Origin: CAYLPJ01 sp964385465
Lineage (GTDB): Bacteria > Planctomycetota > Phycisphaerae > SM23-33
NCBI GenBank assembly: GCA_964385465.1
Contig: CAYLPJ010000082.1
Coordinates: 1 to 20,729 of the forward strand
Length of the DNA stretch: 20,729 nt
Direction of reading: 5' to 3'
Shown here: piece by piece, positions 13,606 to 20,648 of the stretch
How positions within the stretch are numbered: the first letter of the stretch is position 1
Layout: each line of letters begins with the position of its first letter
The notes under the pieces: generated by a model
The model's database searches: none
What the model was told of the DNA's origin: nothing
What the model saw: only the letters and a program-made list of their open reading frames with translations
Program-made: the position numbers and the translations under genes

Positions 13606-14754
13606 TCACGCCAGCAGCTTCACCGCCAGGCCGGCGGCGGTTTCGCTTGCGCTGTGACCGGGGGCGGGGCGCAGGCGGTCCGTCACGGCCAGCAGGTCGC
13701 CGCGGGCCTCCAGCAGCCCGCCGTAGTCGCCGAGCATCTCCAGGGCCATCTCCACGACTTCGCCTGCCCGGCCGTGCCAGGGCATCAGCTCCGGCACGAC
13801 TTCGCGCCCGGCGAGGATGTTCACCAGCGACAAGTGCGGCGTCCGCAGCAGCCACCGGCCGATGAGGTTGTACGCCACGCGGCCGGCCCGGTAGACGATG
13901 ACCATGGGCACGCCGAACCACGCGGCCTCCAGGGTAACCGTGCCGCTGACGGCGAGGGCGAAGTGGCTGTCGGCAAGCACTTCGCGCGTACGGCCGATGG
14001 CGATCTCCAGGCCGTCCACCTCGGTTCCGGCGGCGCTGCGGACGGCGTCGGCGCAGGCCTCGGTTCGCGCGGTGACGGTGCAGACGGCATCCGGCCAGCG
14101 GCGGCCGATTTCCCGCGCGGCGGCGACAAGGGCGGGCACGTGGGCGCGGATCTCGCCGGGACGGCTGCCAGGCAGCACGGCCAGGCGCCAGGCGCCGGTG
14201 GTCCACGCTTCGGCGAGGTCCGGCAGCGGGTCCGGCCGGGGTGGGAGATTGTCGAACAGCGGGTGGCCCACGTAGGTCGCGTCCACGCCGCGGTGGCGGA
14301 GGTAGCGCTGCTCGAAGGGCAGGATGCAGCCGACGGCGTCGGTGAGGCGTGCGAGCTTGCGGACCCGCCAGGGCGCCCACGCCCAGACCTGCGGAGCGAT
14401 GTAGTAGAACACCTTGCTGCCGGCATCCTTCGCGGCCCGGGCGAGGTGCCAGTTCAGCGCCGGGGAATCCACCGGGATGTGCAGGTCCGCCCCCAGATCG
14501 CCCATCCATCGCTTCAGCCGCCGCAGCGTCCGCACCCAGTAGCCCAACTGGAGCAGCGGACCCAGCGTCATGGACGCGCGGACGGTAAGGTCCTCGACGA
14601 TCTCGCAGCCGGCGTCGGCCATCTTCGGCCCCCCTACCCCGATCAGCCTAGCGTCCGGGCGGAGCCTTCGCAGGGCGGTCACCAGGTGGGCCCCGTGGAG
14701 GTCTCCGCTGGCTTCGGCGGCGGTCAGCACGATGGTCGGGCGGCCGGCGCTCAC
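13606..14754 (-). CDS. lpxB: Lipid-A-disaccharide synthase
   Basis: This 382-residue GT19 glycosyltransferase condenses UDP-2,3-diacylglucosamine with lipid X to form the lipid A disaccharide at the inner face of the inner membrane. Family motifs are present: AAEASGDLHGAHL (12-24), GVGGPKM (39-45), YYIAPQVWAWAPWRVRKL (117-134), LPFE (145-148), YVGHPLFD (161-168), VLPGSRPGEIRAH and SGTVTLEAAWFGVPMVIVYRA. The GTG start at 14754 overlaps the TGA of acpS (GTGA), which fixes it despite a longer open frame upstream. It ends convergent to the tRNA-binding-domain gene. Its presence shows that this organism probably makes lipid A, so it has an outer membrane. The other lpx genes are not in the window. 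Confidence 0.94.
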   Translation of the reverse strand: MSAGRPTIVLTAAEASGDLHGAHLVTALRRLRPDARLIGVGGPKMADAGCEIVEDLTVRASMTLGPLLQLGYWVRTLRRLKRWMGDLGADLHIPVDSPALNWHLARAAKDAGSKVFYYIAPQVWAWAPWRVRKLARLTDAVGCILPFEQRYLRHRGVDATYVGHPLFDNLPPRPDPLPDLAEAWTTGAWRLAVLPGSRPGEIRAHVPALVAAAREIGRRWPDAVCTVTARTEACADAVRSAAGTEVDGLEIAIGRTREVLADSHFALAVSGTVTLEAAWFGVPMVIVYRAGRVAYNLIGRWLLRTPHLSLVNILAGREVVPELMPWHGRAGEVVEMALEMLGDYGGLLEARGDLLAVTDRLRPAPGHSASETAAGLAVKLLA

Positions 14755-15146
14755 GGGCTGCCGCCCGCCGCCAGGCCGATCGCCGAGGCCATCGCGTGGC
14801 TCTCGATATGGGTGATCGACAGCAGGATCCGCCCCACCCCCCTGCAGGCGGCGAGTTCGGCACAACGCCCGCACAGGGCGACCGAGGGCTCGCCCGACGG
14901 CGCGTTGGTCACCTCGATGTCCGTCCACTGAACGCCCCCCCGCCAGCCGGTGCCGAGCACCTTCAGCACGGCCTCCTTGGCGGCGAAACGTCCGGCGAGA
15001 TGCTCGATCCGCCGCTTGCGGGCCAGGCAGTACTCCCGTTCGGCCGCGGTGAAGACGCGCCGGAGGAACCGCTCGCCGTGCCGATCGATCGCCTCGGCCA
15101 GTCGAGCGCAGTCAACCAGGTCGATCCCGTGGGCCACCACGTTCAT
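14751..15146 (-). CDS. acpS: Holo-[acyl-carrier-protein] synthase
   Basis: This 131-residue enzyme transfers 4'-phosphopantetheine from CoA to a serine of acyl carrier protein. GIDLVDCARLAEAI (7-20) supplies the metal-binding Asp9. RRVFTAAEREYC (29-40) and AGRFAAKEAVLKVLGTG (51-67), with Glu58, are the second hallmark, and SITHIESHAMASAIG (110-124) ends the fold. The ATG at 15146 matches the family start; a TTG eight codons upstream is possible but less likely. It starts one base after the dapF stop and overlaps the lpxB start by four bases. Dependence of fatty-acid and lipid A synthesis on holo-ACP makes the lpxB neighbour sensible. Confidence 0.93.
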   Translation of the reverse strand: MNVVAHGIDLVDCARLAEAIDRHGERFLRRVFTAAEREYCLARKRRIEHLAGRFAAKEAVLKVLGTGWRGGVQWTDIEVTNAPSGEPSVALCGRCAELAACRGVGRILLSITHIESHAMASAIGLAAGGSP

Positions 15147-15147
15147 C

Positions 15148-15984
15148 TCAGGGAGTCCATTCGCCGGCAAAGACTTCCGTCGCCGGCCCGGTCATGAAGA
15201 CGTGGTCGTCCCGCTCCCGCCAGGCGAGCCTGAGGTCCCCCCCGGGCAGATGGGCGAGGACCTCCCGGTCCGTGCGGCGATTGAGCACGCCGGCGACGCA
15301 TACCGCCGCCGCGCCGGTCCCGCACGCCAGCGTGACCCCGCTGCCACGCTCCCATGTCCGCATCGTCACTTCGCCCCGAGAGTGCACCTCGACGAAGTGC
15401 ACGTTTACCCGCTCGGGAAAGCGCGGGTGCGTCTCCAACTGCGGGCCGAGGGCCTCCAGCGGCACGCTGGCGACGTCTTCAACGAAGATCACCGCGTGCG
15501 GGTTGCCCATCGACACGCAGGTCATCTGGAACACCCGGCTGGCCGTGCGGATGGATACGTCCACGGCCCGCCCCTGCGGAACGTTCACGGGTATCCTGGC
15601 GGCGTCGAGGATCGGCGAGCCCATGTCCACCGTGGCGGTGGCGACCTTGCCCTCGGCGTCGAGGGCCAGATCCAGCGTCTTGGTCCCCGCGCCCGTGGCG
15701 ACGCGCATCGGGTTCGCGCGCGACCGGCCATGGTCCCAGGCGTACTTCGCCACGCAGCGGATGCCGTTGCCGCACATCTGGGCCTCGCTGCCGTCGGCGT
15801 TGAACATGCGCATGCGGACGTCGGCGTCCTCGTCGGGCAGCACGAGGATCAGCCCGTCGCCGCCGATGCCGAAATGCCGGTCGCTGACGGCCACCGCCGT
15901 CGCGGCCGGGTCGGCGACGGTCTCCTCCCAGCCGTCGATGTAGACGTAATCGTTTCCGCAGCCGTGCATCTTCGTAAACCGCAT
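15148..15984 (-). CDS. dapF: Diaminopimelate epimerase
   Basis: This 278-residue cytoplasmic enzyme converts LL- to meso-diaminopimelate for lysine and peptidoglycan synthesis. It begins MRFTKMHGCGNDYVYID, the classic DapF opening. The two catalytic cysteines are Cys71 (NADGSEAQMCGNGIRC) and Cys221 (GSGVTLACGTGAAAV). MGNPHAVIFV (159-168) is also conserved. GGAAAGGTG precedes the ATG; the longer open frame upstream lacks family similarity. It heads the dapF-acpS-lpxB cluster. Presence of dapF implies a DAP pathway, notable because peptidoglycan in planctomycetes was long disputed. Confidence 0.96.
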   Translation of the reverse strand: MRFTKMHGCGNDYVYIDGWEETVADPAATAVAVSDRHFGIGGDGLILVLPDEDADVRMRMFNADGSEAQMCGNGIRCVAKYAWDHGRSRANPMRVATGAGTKTLDLALDAEGKVATATVDMGSPILDAARIPVNVPQGRAVDVSIRTASRVFQMTCVSMGNPHAVIFVEDVASVPLEALGPQLETHPRFPERVNVHFVEVHSRGEVTMRTWERGSGVTLACGTGAAAVCVAGVLNRRTDREVLAHLPGGDLRLAWRERDDHVFMTGPATEVFAGEWTP

Positions 15985-16051
15985 GGGACAGCACCTTTCC
16001 GGTTCCGCGCGGCCTGGGCGGTGATCGCCCTCGCCCGTCGCGGTGGGGTTC

Positions 16052-16080
16052 ATCCTATCGGTCGGGGCCGGCGGCGGCAA
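16052..16080 (-). promoter_or_regulatory. Candidate dapF-acpS-lpxB promoter
   Basis: On the minus strand TTGCCG (16080-16075), a 17-base spacer and TAGGAT (16057-16052) would start transcription about 60 bases before dapF. The spacing is ideal and the hexamers are moderate (4/6 each). Confidence 0.38.
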
Positions 16081-16171
16081 GCCGCCAGGAAAACGTGAAA
16101 CGCACGCCCGTCGGCGGCGTCCAAGACAGCAGGCGGTTGGGGGTTGTCCCACCGCCCTACCGTTCCGACAA

Positions 16172-16177
16172 TACAAT
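16172..16177 (+). promoter_or_regulatory. Candidate -10 element for the coiled-coil membrane protein gene
   Basis: TACAAT (5/6) lies 31 bases before the ATG at 16209 in a local AT-rich patch. A -35 hexamer is not clear at normal spacing; TTGTCC at 16144 is too far. Confidence 0.4.
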
Positions 16178-16208
16178 GAACAGACAACGTCTGACGAAAG
16201 GCGGCACC

Positions 16209-17942
16209 ATGTCCACGCGAACCCGGGATATTCTGCGGCAGAAGCTCACGCGGGCGCGCCTGCGCCTGGGGGCCGACGTGGCCCTTCGCTCCGCGGCGGC
16301 GGTCGGCGCCCTGGCGGGGCTGGCCGCCCTGCTTGGCGTGCTGGCAGAGCGGCTTTTCGGGGTGCAGCTGCTGGGCCTCACGGCCGGGATCGCCCTCGCC
16401 GCGGTCGCCGCTTTGCTTCTGGCTGCCCTGTGCGTGCTCCGCGTACCCTCGAGGATGCAGGTGGCGGTGGCCGTCGACGAGCGCCTGGCGTTCCGCGAGC
16501 GGTTCAGCACCGCCCTGGCGCTGGGCGACAGCGAAGACCCCTTCGCCCGCGCCGCCGCAGAGGAGGCCCGCCGCCAGGCCGGGAAGCTCGACGTGAACAA
16601 ACACTTCCCGGTTCGGCCGACGGGGCACTGGCTGGGGACGGTCGCCGCCTGGGCCGCCGCCGTGGCGGCCTTCGCGTTCGTGCCCACGGTGGACGTCCTC
16701 GGTATCCTCGCCGACCGCGAGCAGCAGCGGCAGCGCCGCGACGAACTCGCGGACGCCCGGGCCGACGTCGAACAGGCCGCCGACGACGTCCTCGCCTCCG
16801 TACGCCAGGTCAACGACGCCAACCTCGCCGCCGACCTGGAGGGGCTGGCCAAGCTCAACGAGAGCCTCGAGCCGGCCGACATCCGCCGCGAGGCCATCCG
16901 GAAGCTCGGCGAGGCCGCCGACAGGCTCCGCCAGATGCAGCGGGACCCGAACATGCAGGCTGACCAGGAATTGGAGCGGATGCTCAAAGGCCTGCGAACC
17001 ACGCCGGAGGCACTGACCGACGAGCTCAACCGCGCCCTGTCCAGGGGGGACTTCGCCGCCGCGGCGAAGATGCTCGGCGACCTGTTGGAGGACGCCAACA
17101 ACGGCCGGCTTACCGACGAGCAGAAGAGGGCCCTGGCCCGGCAGCTCGCCGACCTTGCCGGGCAGCTCGACAGACTCGCCGACGCGCAGAAGCAGAAGGC
17201 CCGCGCGATGGCCGACGCCGGCCTCGACCGCAAGACGGCCGAAAAGCTCGCCGGGCTCGACGCCGACAATCTCCGTCGGGAGCTCAAGAAGCAGGGGTTC
17301 AGCGACGAGCAGATCAAGGAGATGATGGAGAAGATGAAGTCGGCCGAGAAGGCCTGCAAGCAGTGCAAGGGCCTGGCCAGGCGGATGGGCAAGTGCGTGG
17401 GCGCGGGCAAGAGCCTGGTTCCCGGCGGGCTGGTAGGTGTGACGGAATCGCTGAACGACATGGCCTCGGCGGGCAGCCGCCAAGATGACATGGAGGAGGC
17501 CCTGCGGGAGATCGAGCGGGCCTGTGCGCTGCTCGGGGAGGGCCAGGGCCAGTGCCCCGGCGGGGTCTGCGGCCAGAACCCCAACGCCGTGCCGCTGTGG
17601 GCTCAGAACGCCGGCGGGAAGATGCCCGGCCGCAGTGCCGGTCACGGCCACGTGCCCCAGGACAGCAACCGCCCGCCGGACGAGCTGAAGACTGCCGGCA
17701 TGAAGGCCTCGGGGGTGAAAAACCGCCCGCAGGAGAACCGCGAGATCATCGCAAGCTGGCTGTTCAAGGGCCCCCAGGCCAAGGGCGCCAGCAAGCGGAA
17801 GCTCAAGGAAGTGGTTCAGGCGGGAAAGGACTCCGCCGCCGAGGCCATCGGCGACAATCGCATCCCCCGCAAGTACGAGGACACCGTCAAACGCTACTTC
17901 GGCCGGCTCGAGAAGCAGACCGGGACCGACGAGAAGCCCTGA
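16209..17942 (+). CDS. DUF4175-like membrane protein with long coiled-coil region
   Basis: This encodes 577 residues. Two hydrophobic helices (about 25-47 and 52-77) lie near the N terminus. VAVAVDERLAFRERFSTALAL (85-105, as VDERLAFRERFSTAL) follows; it resembles the corresponding region of DUF4175-type proteins. A third helix (about 141-160) precedes a highly charged, alanine/leucine-rich, coiled-coil-like region to about residue 385. A small Cys-rich spot (CKQCKG, GKCVG, QCPGGVCGQ) comes next. The C-terminal module, ENREIIASWLF to IPRKYEDTVKRYFGRL, recalls a motif often at the end of large planctomycete membrane proteins next to MoxR/DUF58 genes. No such neighbours are here. A role in envelope or protein-complex scaffolding is a guess. 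The start has AAAGGCGG upstream. It stands alone between two minus-strand operons. Confidence 0.78.
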   Translation: MSTRTRDILRQKLTRARLRLGADVALRSAAAVGALAGLAALLGVLAERLFGVQLLGLTAGIALAAVAALLLAALCVLRVPSRMQVAVAVDERLAFRERFSTALALGDSEDPFARAAAEEARRQAGKLDVNKHFPVRPTGHWLGTVAAWAAAVAAFAFVPTVDVLGILADREQQRQRRDELADARADVEQAADDVLASVRQVNDANLAADLEGLAKLNESLEPADIRREAIRKLGEAADRLRQMQRDPNMQADQELERMLKGLRTTPEALTDELNRALSRGDFAAAAKMLGDLLEDANNGRLTDEQKRALARQLADLAGQLDRLADAQKQKARAMADAGLDRKTAEKLAGLDADNLRRELKKQGFSDEQIKEMMEKMKSAEKACKQCKGLARRMGKCVGAGKSLVPGGLVGVTESLNDMASAGSRQDDMEEALREIERACALLGEGQGQCPGGVCGQNPNAVPLWAQNAGGKMPGRSAGHGHVPQDSNRPPDELKTAGMKASGVKNRPQENREIIASWLFKGPQAKGASKRKLKEVVQAGKDSAAEAIGDNRIPRKYEDTVKRYFGRLEKQTGTDEKP

Positions 17943-17951
17943 CGCCGTCGA

Positions 17952-18009
17952 CCGGGGCGGCCCGCACCCCGGCGCAACAGGGCGGCCGCGCCGGATCGAG
18001 CGCGGCCGC
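17952..18009. terminator. Paired hairpins between convergent genes
   Basis: Two hairpins lie between the plus-strand stop at 17942 and the rplU stop at 18046. The first pairs CCGGGG (17952-17957) with CCCCGG (17967-17972). The second is a perfect 10-bp repeat, GCGGCCGCGC (17982-17991) with GCGCGGCCGC (18000-18009), across an 8-base loop. Each works in either direction, but T tracts are lacking. Confidence 0.45.
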
Positions 18010-18045
18010 ACGTGGTGGTGTATTCTCCCGGCCGGGTGGGCCGGG

Positions 18046-18363
18046 TCAGGTGACGATATCCTTGATCTTCACGCGGACGAACCGCTGGCGGTGCCCCACT
18101 TTCCGGCGGGAGTCCTTGCGGCGTCGCCAGTGGTACGTGTGCACCTTGGGGCCCTTGACTTCCTCGTCCAGGATCTCCCCGACGACTTTCGCGCCTTCCA
18201 CCAGCGGGGTGCCGACGCTCACGTTCTCGTCGCCGCTGACCAGAAGCACGCGGTCGAACTCGATCTCGCCGCCGGCCTCGGCCTCGCCGCGCAGGTCCAC
18301 GTCGAGCACGTCGCCCTGGCAGACCCGGAACTGCTGGCCGCTGTCTTCGATCACTGCGTACAC
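18046..18363 (-). CDS. rplU: Large ribosomal subunit protein bL21
   Basis: This 105-residue ribosomal protein binds 23S rRNA in the large subunit. YAVIEDSGQQFRVCQGD (2-18), LLVSGDENVSVGTPLVEGAKV (40-60, split in family phrases VGTPLVEGAKV) and the basic C-terminal block HWRRRKDSRRKVGHRQRF (78-95) are standard. The GTG at 18363 is chosen because AAGGAG lies seven bases upstream and the protein then begins (M)YAVIEDSG, as in the family; an ATG six codons earlier would put the ribosome site inside the gene. The usual partner rpmA (bL27) does not follow: the next gene downstream is convergent. It has its own promoter. Confidence 0.96.
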   Translation of the reverse strand: MYAVIEDSGQQFRVCQGDVLDVDLRGEAEAGGEIEFDRVLLVSGDENVSVGTPLVEGAKVVGEILDEEVKGPKVHTYHWRRRKDSRRKVGHRQRFVRVKIKDIVT

Positions 18364-18370
18364 GACTGAT

Positions 18371-18376
18371 CTCCTT
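18371..18376 (-). promoter_or_regulatory. Shine-Dalgarno deciding the rplU GTG start
   Basis: AAGGAG on the minus strand stands seven bases before the GTG at 18363 and lies between the in-frame ATG (18381) and that GTG, favouring the GTG. Confidence 0.75.
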
Positions 18377-18396
18377 CGCATGAGGGAAAGCGTGTT

Positions 18397-18424
18397 ATTA
18401 TCCGCTTTCGGCGGGGCCTGTCAA
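18397..18424 (-). promoter_or_regulatory. Strong rplU promoter inside the end of the M20 gene
   Basis: A perfect TTGACA (18424-18419), a 16-base spacer and GATAAT (18402-18397, 5/6) are present. The M20 peptidase stop codon TAA (18400-18398) lies within the -10 box. The predicted transcript starts about 27 bases before the rplU GTG. Confidence 0.75.
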
Positions 18425-19783
18425 GCCCAGGTTGCCGATCATCGCGGCGGCGGCACGGCAGCCGCCGCGGAACTGCCCCAGTCGGAACCGCTCGTTGGGG
18501 CTGTGGAGGCGGTCGTCGGGCAGGCCGAACCCCATCAGCACGGGGTCGACGCCGAGGAGGCGCTGGATCATCTCCGTGACGGGCACGGACGCGCCGCAGC
18601 GGACCATGGCGGGCTCGGCGTCGAAGGCCCCCCGCAGTGCCGCTCGGGCGGCGTCGACGACGGGGCCCCGGCGGCGCAGCAGCACCGGGCGGGCCTTGGC
18701 GTAGACCTTCACCGCGGCGGTCAGCCCCGGCGGGGTGTTCTCGGCCACGTAGCGGCGGAAGCCCTCGACGACCTTCTCGGGGTCCTGGTCGGGCACGAGC
18801 CGCATGGAGACCTTCGCCCCGGCCTCGGCGGGGATGATGGTCTTGGAGCCGGCGTCTGCGTATCCGCCGTAGATGCCGTTGACGTCCAGTGTCGGGCGGG
18901 CCCAGCGGCGCTCCAGGACGGTAAAGCCCCTCTCGCCCGCGCCGAGGCCGTCGACGCCGACCGACGCGGCATAGGCTCCCTCGTCGAAGGGCAGCTCGCG
19001 CCACATCCGCCGCTCATCGTCCTCGAGGCCGCGGACACCGTCGTAGTAGCCGGGAACGGTGACGCGACCGTCGGCGTCGTGCAGGCCGGCAAGCATCTTC
19101 GCCAGGCCGTTGGCCGGGTTGCTCACCGCCCCGCCGTGGATGCCGCTGTGAATGTCCGCCGACGGCCCGCGGAGGTGCAGCTCCACGTAGACCAGCCCGC
19201 GTAGCGAGTAGGTCAGCGTGGGCACGCCGTGGGCGAAGAACTCCGAATCGCTGACCACCGCCGCGTCGGCCGTCAGCTCCTCGCCGTGCTCACCGAGGAA
19301 CGCCTCCATGTTGGGCGAGCCGATCTCCTCCTCGCCCTCCAACAGGAGCTTGAGGCTGACCGGCAGCCCCCCGCCGGCCGACCGCCAGGCGTCCGCCGCC
19401 GCCAGCCAGGCGACCAACGGGCCCTTGTCGTCGCTGGCGCCGCGGGCGAAGACGCAGTCGTCGCGGATCGCGGGCTCGAACGGGTCGGTCTCCCACTGCT
19501 CCAGCGGATCCGGCGGCTGGACGTCGTAGTGTGCGTACGCCAGCAGCGTCGGGGCCGCGTCGTCGGCGTGGAGTTCGGCGATCACGTTCGGTCGGCCGGG
19601 GGTGGGAACCACGCGTGCGGTGAAGCCCATCGCCGACAGCTCCCCGACGAGCCACTCGGCGCAGGCCTGGCAGACGTCCGGCTCGGTGTTGGCGATGCTG
19701 CGGAAGCGCAGCAGCTCGAAGAGCGTCTCCAGCCACTGTTGCTCGTGCCTGCGCAGATGGTCCGCCACCGGTTGGGCAAGCAT
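18398..19783 (-). CDS. M20-family metallopeptidase (ArgE/DapE/carnosinase-like)
   Basis: This 461-residue cytoplasmic dizinc hydrolase probably acts on dipeptides or N-acyl amino acids. The metal and catalytic residues are visible: His85 and Asp87 (AYAHYDVQPPDP), bridging Asp118 (GASDDKGPL), the glutamate cluster 151-153 (LLEGEEEIGSPN), Asp179 (SDSEF) and His427 (LHSPNERF). A dimerisation lid domain fits about 195-315 (ELHLRGPSADIHSGIHGG). Length and the EGEEEIGSPN form place it with the dipeptidase (carnosinase/CPG2-like) branch more than with ArgE or DapE proper. AAAGGA precedes the ATG by six bases. It follows the DUF1080 gene by 35 bases, so the two are probably co-transcribed, and its last codons contain the rplU promoter. 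Confidence 0.93.
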   Translation of the reverse strand: MLAQPVADHLRRHEQQWLETLFELLRFRSIANTEPDVCQACAEWLVGELSAMGFTARVVPTPGRPNVIAELHADDAAPTLLAYAHYDVQPPDPLEQWETDPFEPAIRDDCVFARGASDDKGPLVAWLAAADAWRSAGGGLPVSLKLLLEGEEEIGSPNMEAFLGEHGEELTADAAVVSDSEFFAHGVPTLTYSLRGLVYVELHLRGPSADIHSGIHGGAVSNPANGLAKMLAGLHDADGRVTVPGYYDGVRGLEDDERRMWRELPFDEGAYAASVGVDGLGAGERGFTVLERRWARPTLDVNGIYGGYADAGSKTIIPAEAGAKVSMRLVPDQDPEKVVEGFRRYVAENTPPGLTAAVKVYAKARPVLLRRRGPVVDAARAALRGAFDAEPAMVRCGASVPVTEMIQRLLGVDPVLMGFGLPDDRLHSPNERFRLGQFRGGCRAAAAMIGNLGLTGPAESG

Positions 19784-19818
19784 GCCGGGTCCTTTCGTCT
19801 GCCGACTCGCCGCGGGGG

Positions 19819-20574
19819 TCAGGCGCGGTCGTAGCCCTGGATCGGGCGATACCAGATGTTCCGGAACCGCACGGGGTCGTTGTGGTCCTGGAGCTCCAGC
19901 GGGCCGGTCTCGGGGTGCGGTCGGTAGGCCGTGATCTTGCGGTGGGTCGTCGGCCCCATCACCTCGCGGGCGTTGTGCAGCAGCACGCCGTTGAGCAGGA
20001 CGGTGACGCGCGCCGGTACGACGCGCCCGTCGCCGAGGAACCGCGGGGCGACCCAGATGATGTCGTACATCTGCCAGGCGCCCGGCTCGCGGCAGGCGTT
20101 GACCATCGGCGGGCACTGGCCGTAGACGCCGCCCGTCGTGCCGTCCGGATACGTCGGGTTCTGGTAGCAGTCGAGCACCTGGATCTCGTAGCGGCCCATG
20201 AGGAACACGCCGCTGTTGCCCCGGCCCTGGCTTTCGCCGGAGACCTCGGCGGGCGCGGCCCATTCCAGGTGGAGCTGGCAGTCGCCGAAGTGCTCCTTGC
20301 TGGCAATGCCGCCGGACTTGGGCACGACCTCCATGTAGCCGTTCTCGACCTTCCAGCCGATCGGGTCGTCGGTGCCGGCCTTGACCCAGCCGGAGGCGTC
20401 GGCGCCGTCGAAGAGCACGATCGCGTCTCCGGGCGGCGTGCCGGGCGCATCCTGGCTGCTCTCGGTACCGGGCGTGACCACCGGCGGCTGGGGACGCGTC
20501 CCGTCGTGCACGTGCCACGTCGTGCCAGGGATGATGGGCGTGTCGTCGTAACCAACGTTCTTCTGCTCTGCCAA
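19819..20574 (-). CDS. DUF1080 (3-keto-disaccharide hydrolase-like) protein
   Basis: This encodes 251 residues with the DUF1080 lectin-like beta-sandwich. Landmarks are AIVLFDGADASGW (51-63), GWKVENGYMEV (73-83), a CQLHLEW strand (99-105), GRGNSGVFLMGRYEIQVLD (117-135), GGVYGQ (148-153) and WQMYDIIW (167-174), ending RFRNIWYRPI. Relatives are associated with 3-keto-glycoside hydrolysis or with sugar binding and are very abundant in planctomycetes. The start is a TTG at 20574 with AAGGAGAG upstream, giving (M)AEQKNVGYDDTPIIPG; an ATG 17 codons earlier has no ribosome site and lies in a probable -10 box. No signal peptide is seen, which is unusual for a polysaccharide-acting protein and suggests an intracellular role. 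Confidence 0.9.
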   Translation of the reverse strand: MAEQKNVGYDDTPIIPGTTWHVHDGTRPQPPVVTPGTESSQDAPGTPPGDAIVLFDGADASGWVKAGTDDPIGWKVENGYMEVVPKSGGIASKEHFGDCQLHLEWAAPAEVSGESQGRGNSGVFLMGRYEIQVLDCYQNPTYPDGTTGGVYGQCPPMVNACREPGAWQMYDIIWVAPRFLGDGRVVPARVTVLLNGVLLHNAREVMGPTTHRKITAYRPHPETGPLELQDHNDPVRFRNIWYRPIQGYDRA

Positions 20575-20580
20575 GGTCGT

Positions 20581-20588
20581 CTCTCCTT
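20581..20588 (-). promoter_or_regulatory. Shine-Dalgarno deciding the DUF1080 TTG start
   Basis: AAGGAGAG on the minus strand ends six bases before the TTG at 20574-20572. The only upstream ATG (20625) has no such site. Confidence 0.7.
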
Positions 20589-20620
20589 GCCTGAGGGGTT
20601 CGGTAGGTTCCAATCCGGCC

Positions 20621-20648
20621 AGCATACTCGGCGGCCGCCGACATGCAA
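20621..20648 (-). promoter_or_regulatory. Candidate promoter for DUF1080-M20 genes
   Basis: On the minus strand TTGCAT (20648-20643), a 16-base spacer and TATGCT (20626-20621, 4/6) are found. The arrangement repeats TTGCAT-16-TATAAT at 6587. The leader to the TTG would be about 40 bases. Confidence 0.42.

Noticed and set aside
9513..13865. A very long (about 1450-codon) open frame on the plus strand across sulfatase, pseudouridine synthase, manA and beyond
   Set aside because: It is antisense to four well-recognised genes and its translation is Arg/Gly/His-rich with no domain; such frames are common opposite high-GC codons.
15147..15170. Alternative TTG start for acpS eight codons upstream
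   Set aside because: The family begins close to the GIDLV motif, and the ATG at 15146 directly after the dapF stop gives the usual length.
16050..18011. A 653-codon minus-strand frame opposite the coiled-coil membrane protein
   Set aside because: Repetitive Leu/Gly/Ala/His-rich content arises from the complement of the coiled-coil codons; the plus frame has TM helices, a ribosome site and a recognisable conserved region.
18364..18381. ATG start for rplU giving six more residues
   Set aside because: The AAGGAG site lies between this ATG and the GTG, and bL21 proteins begin at MYAV.
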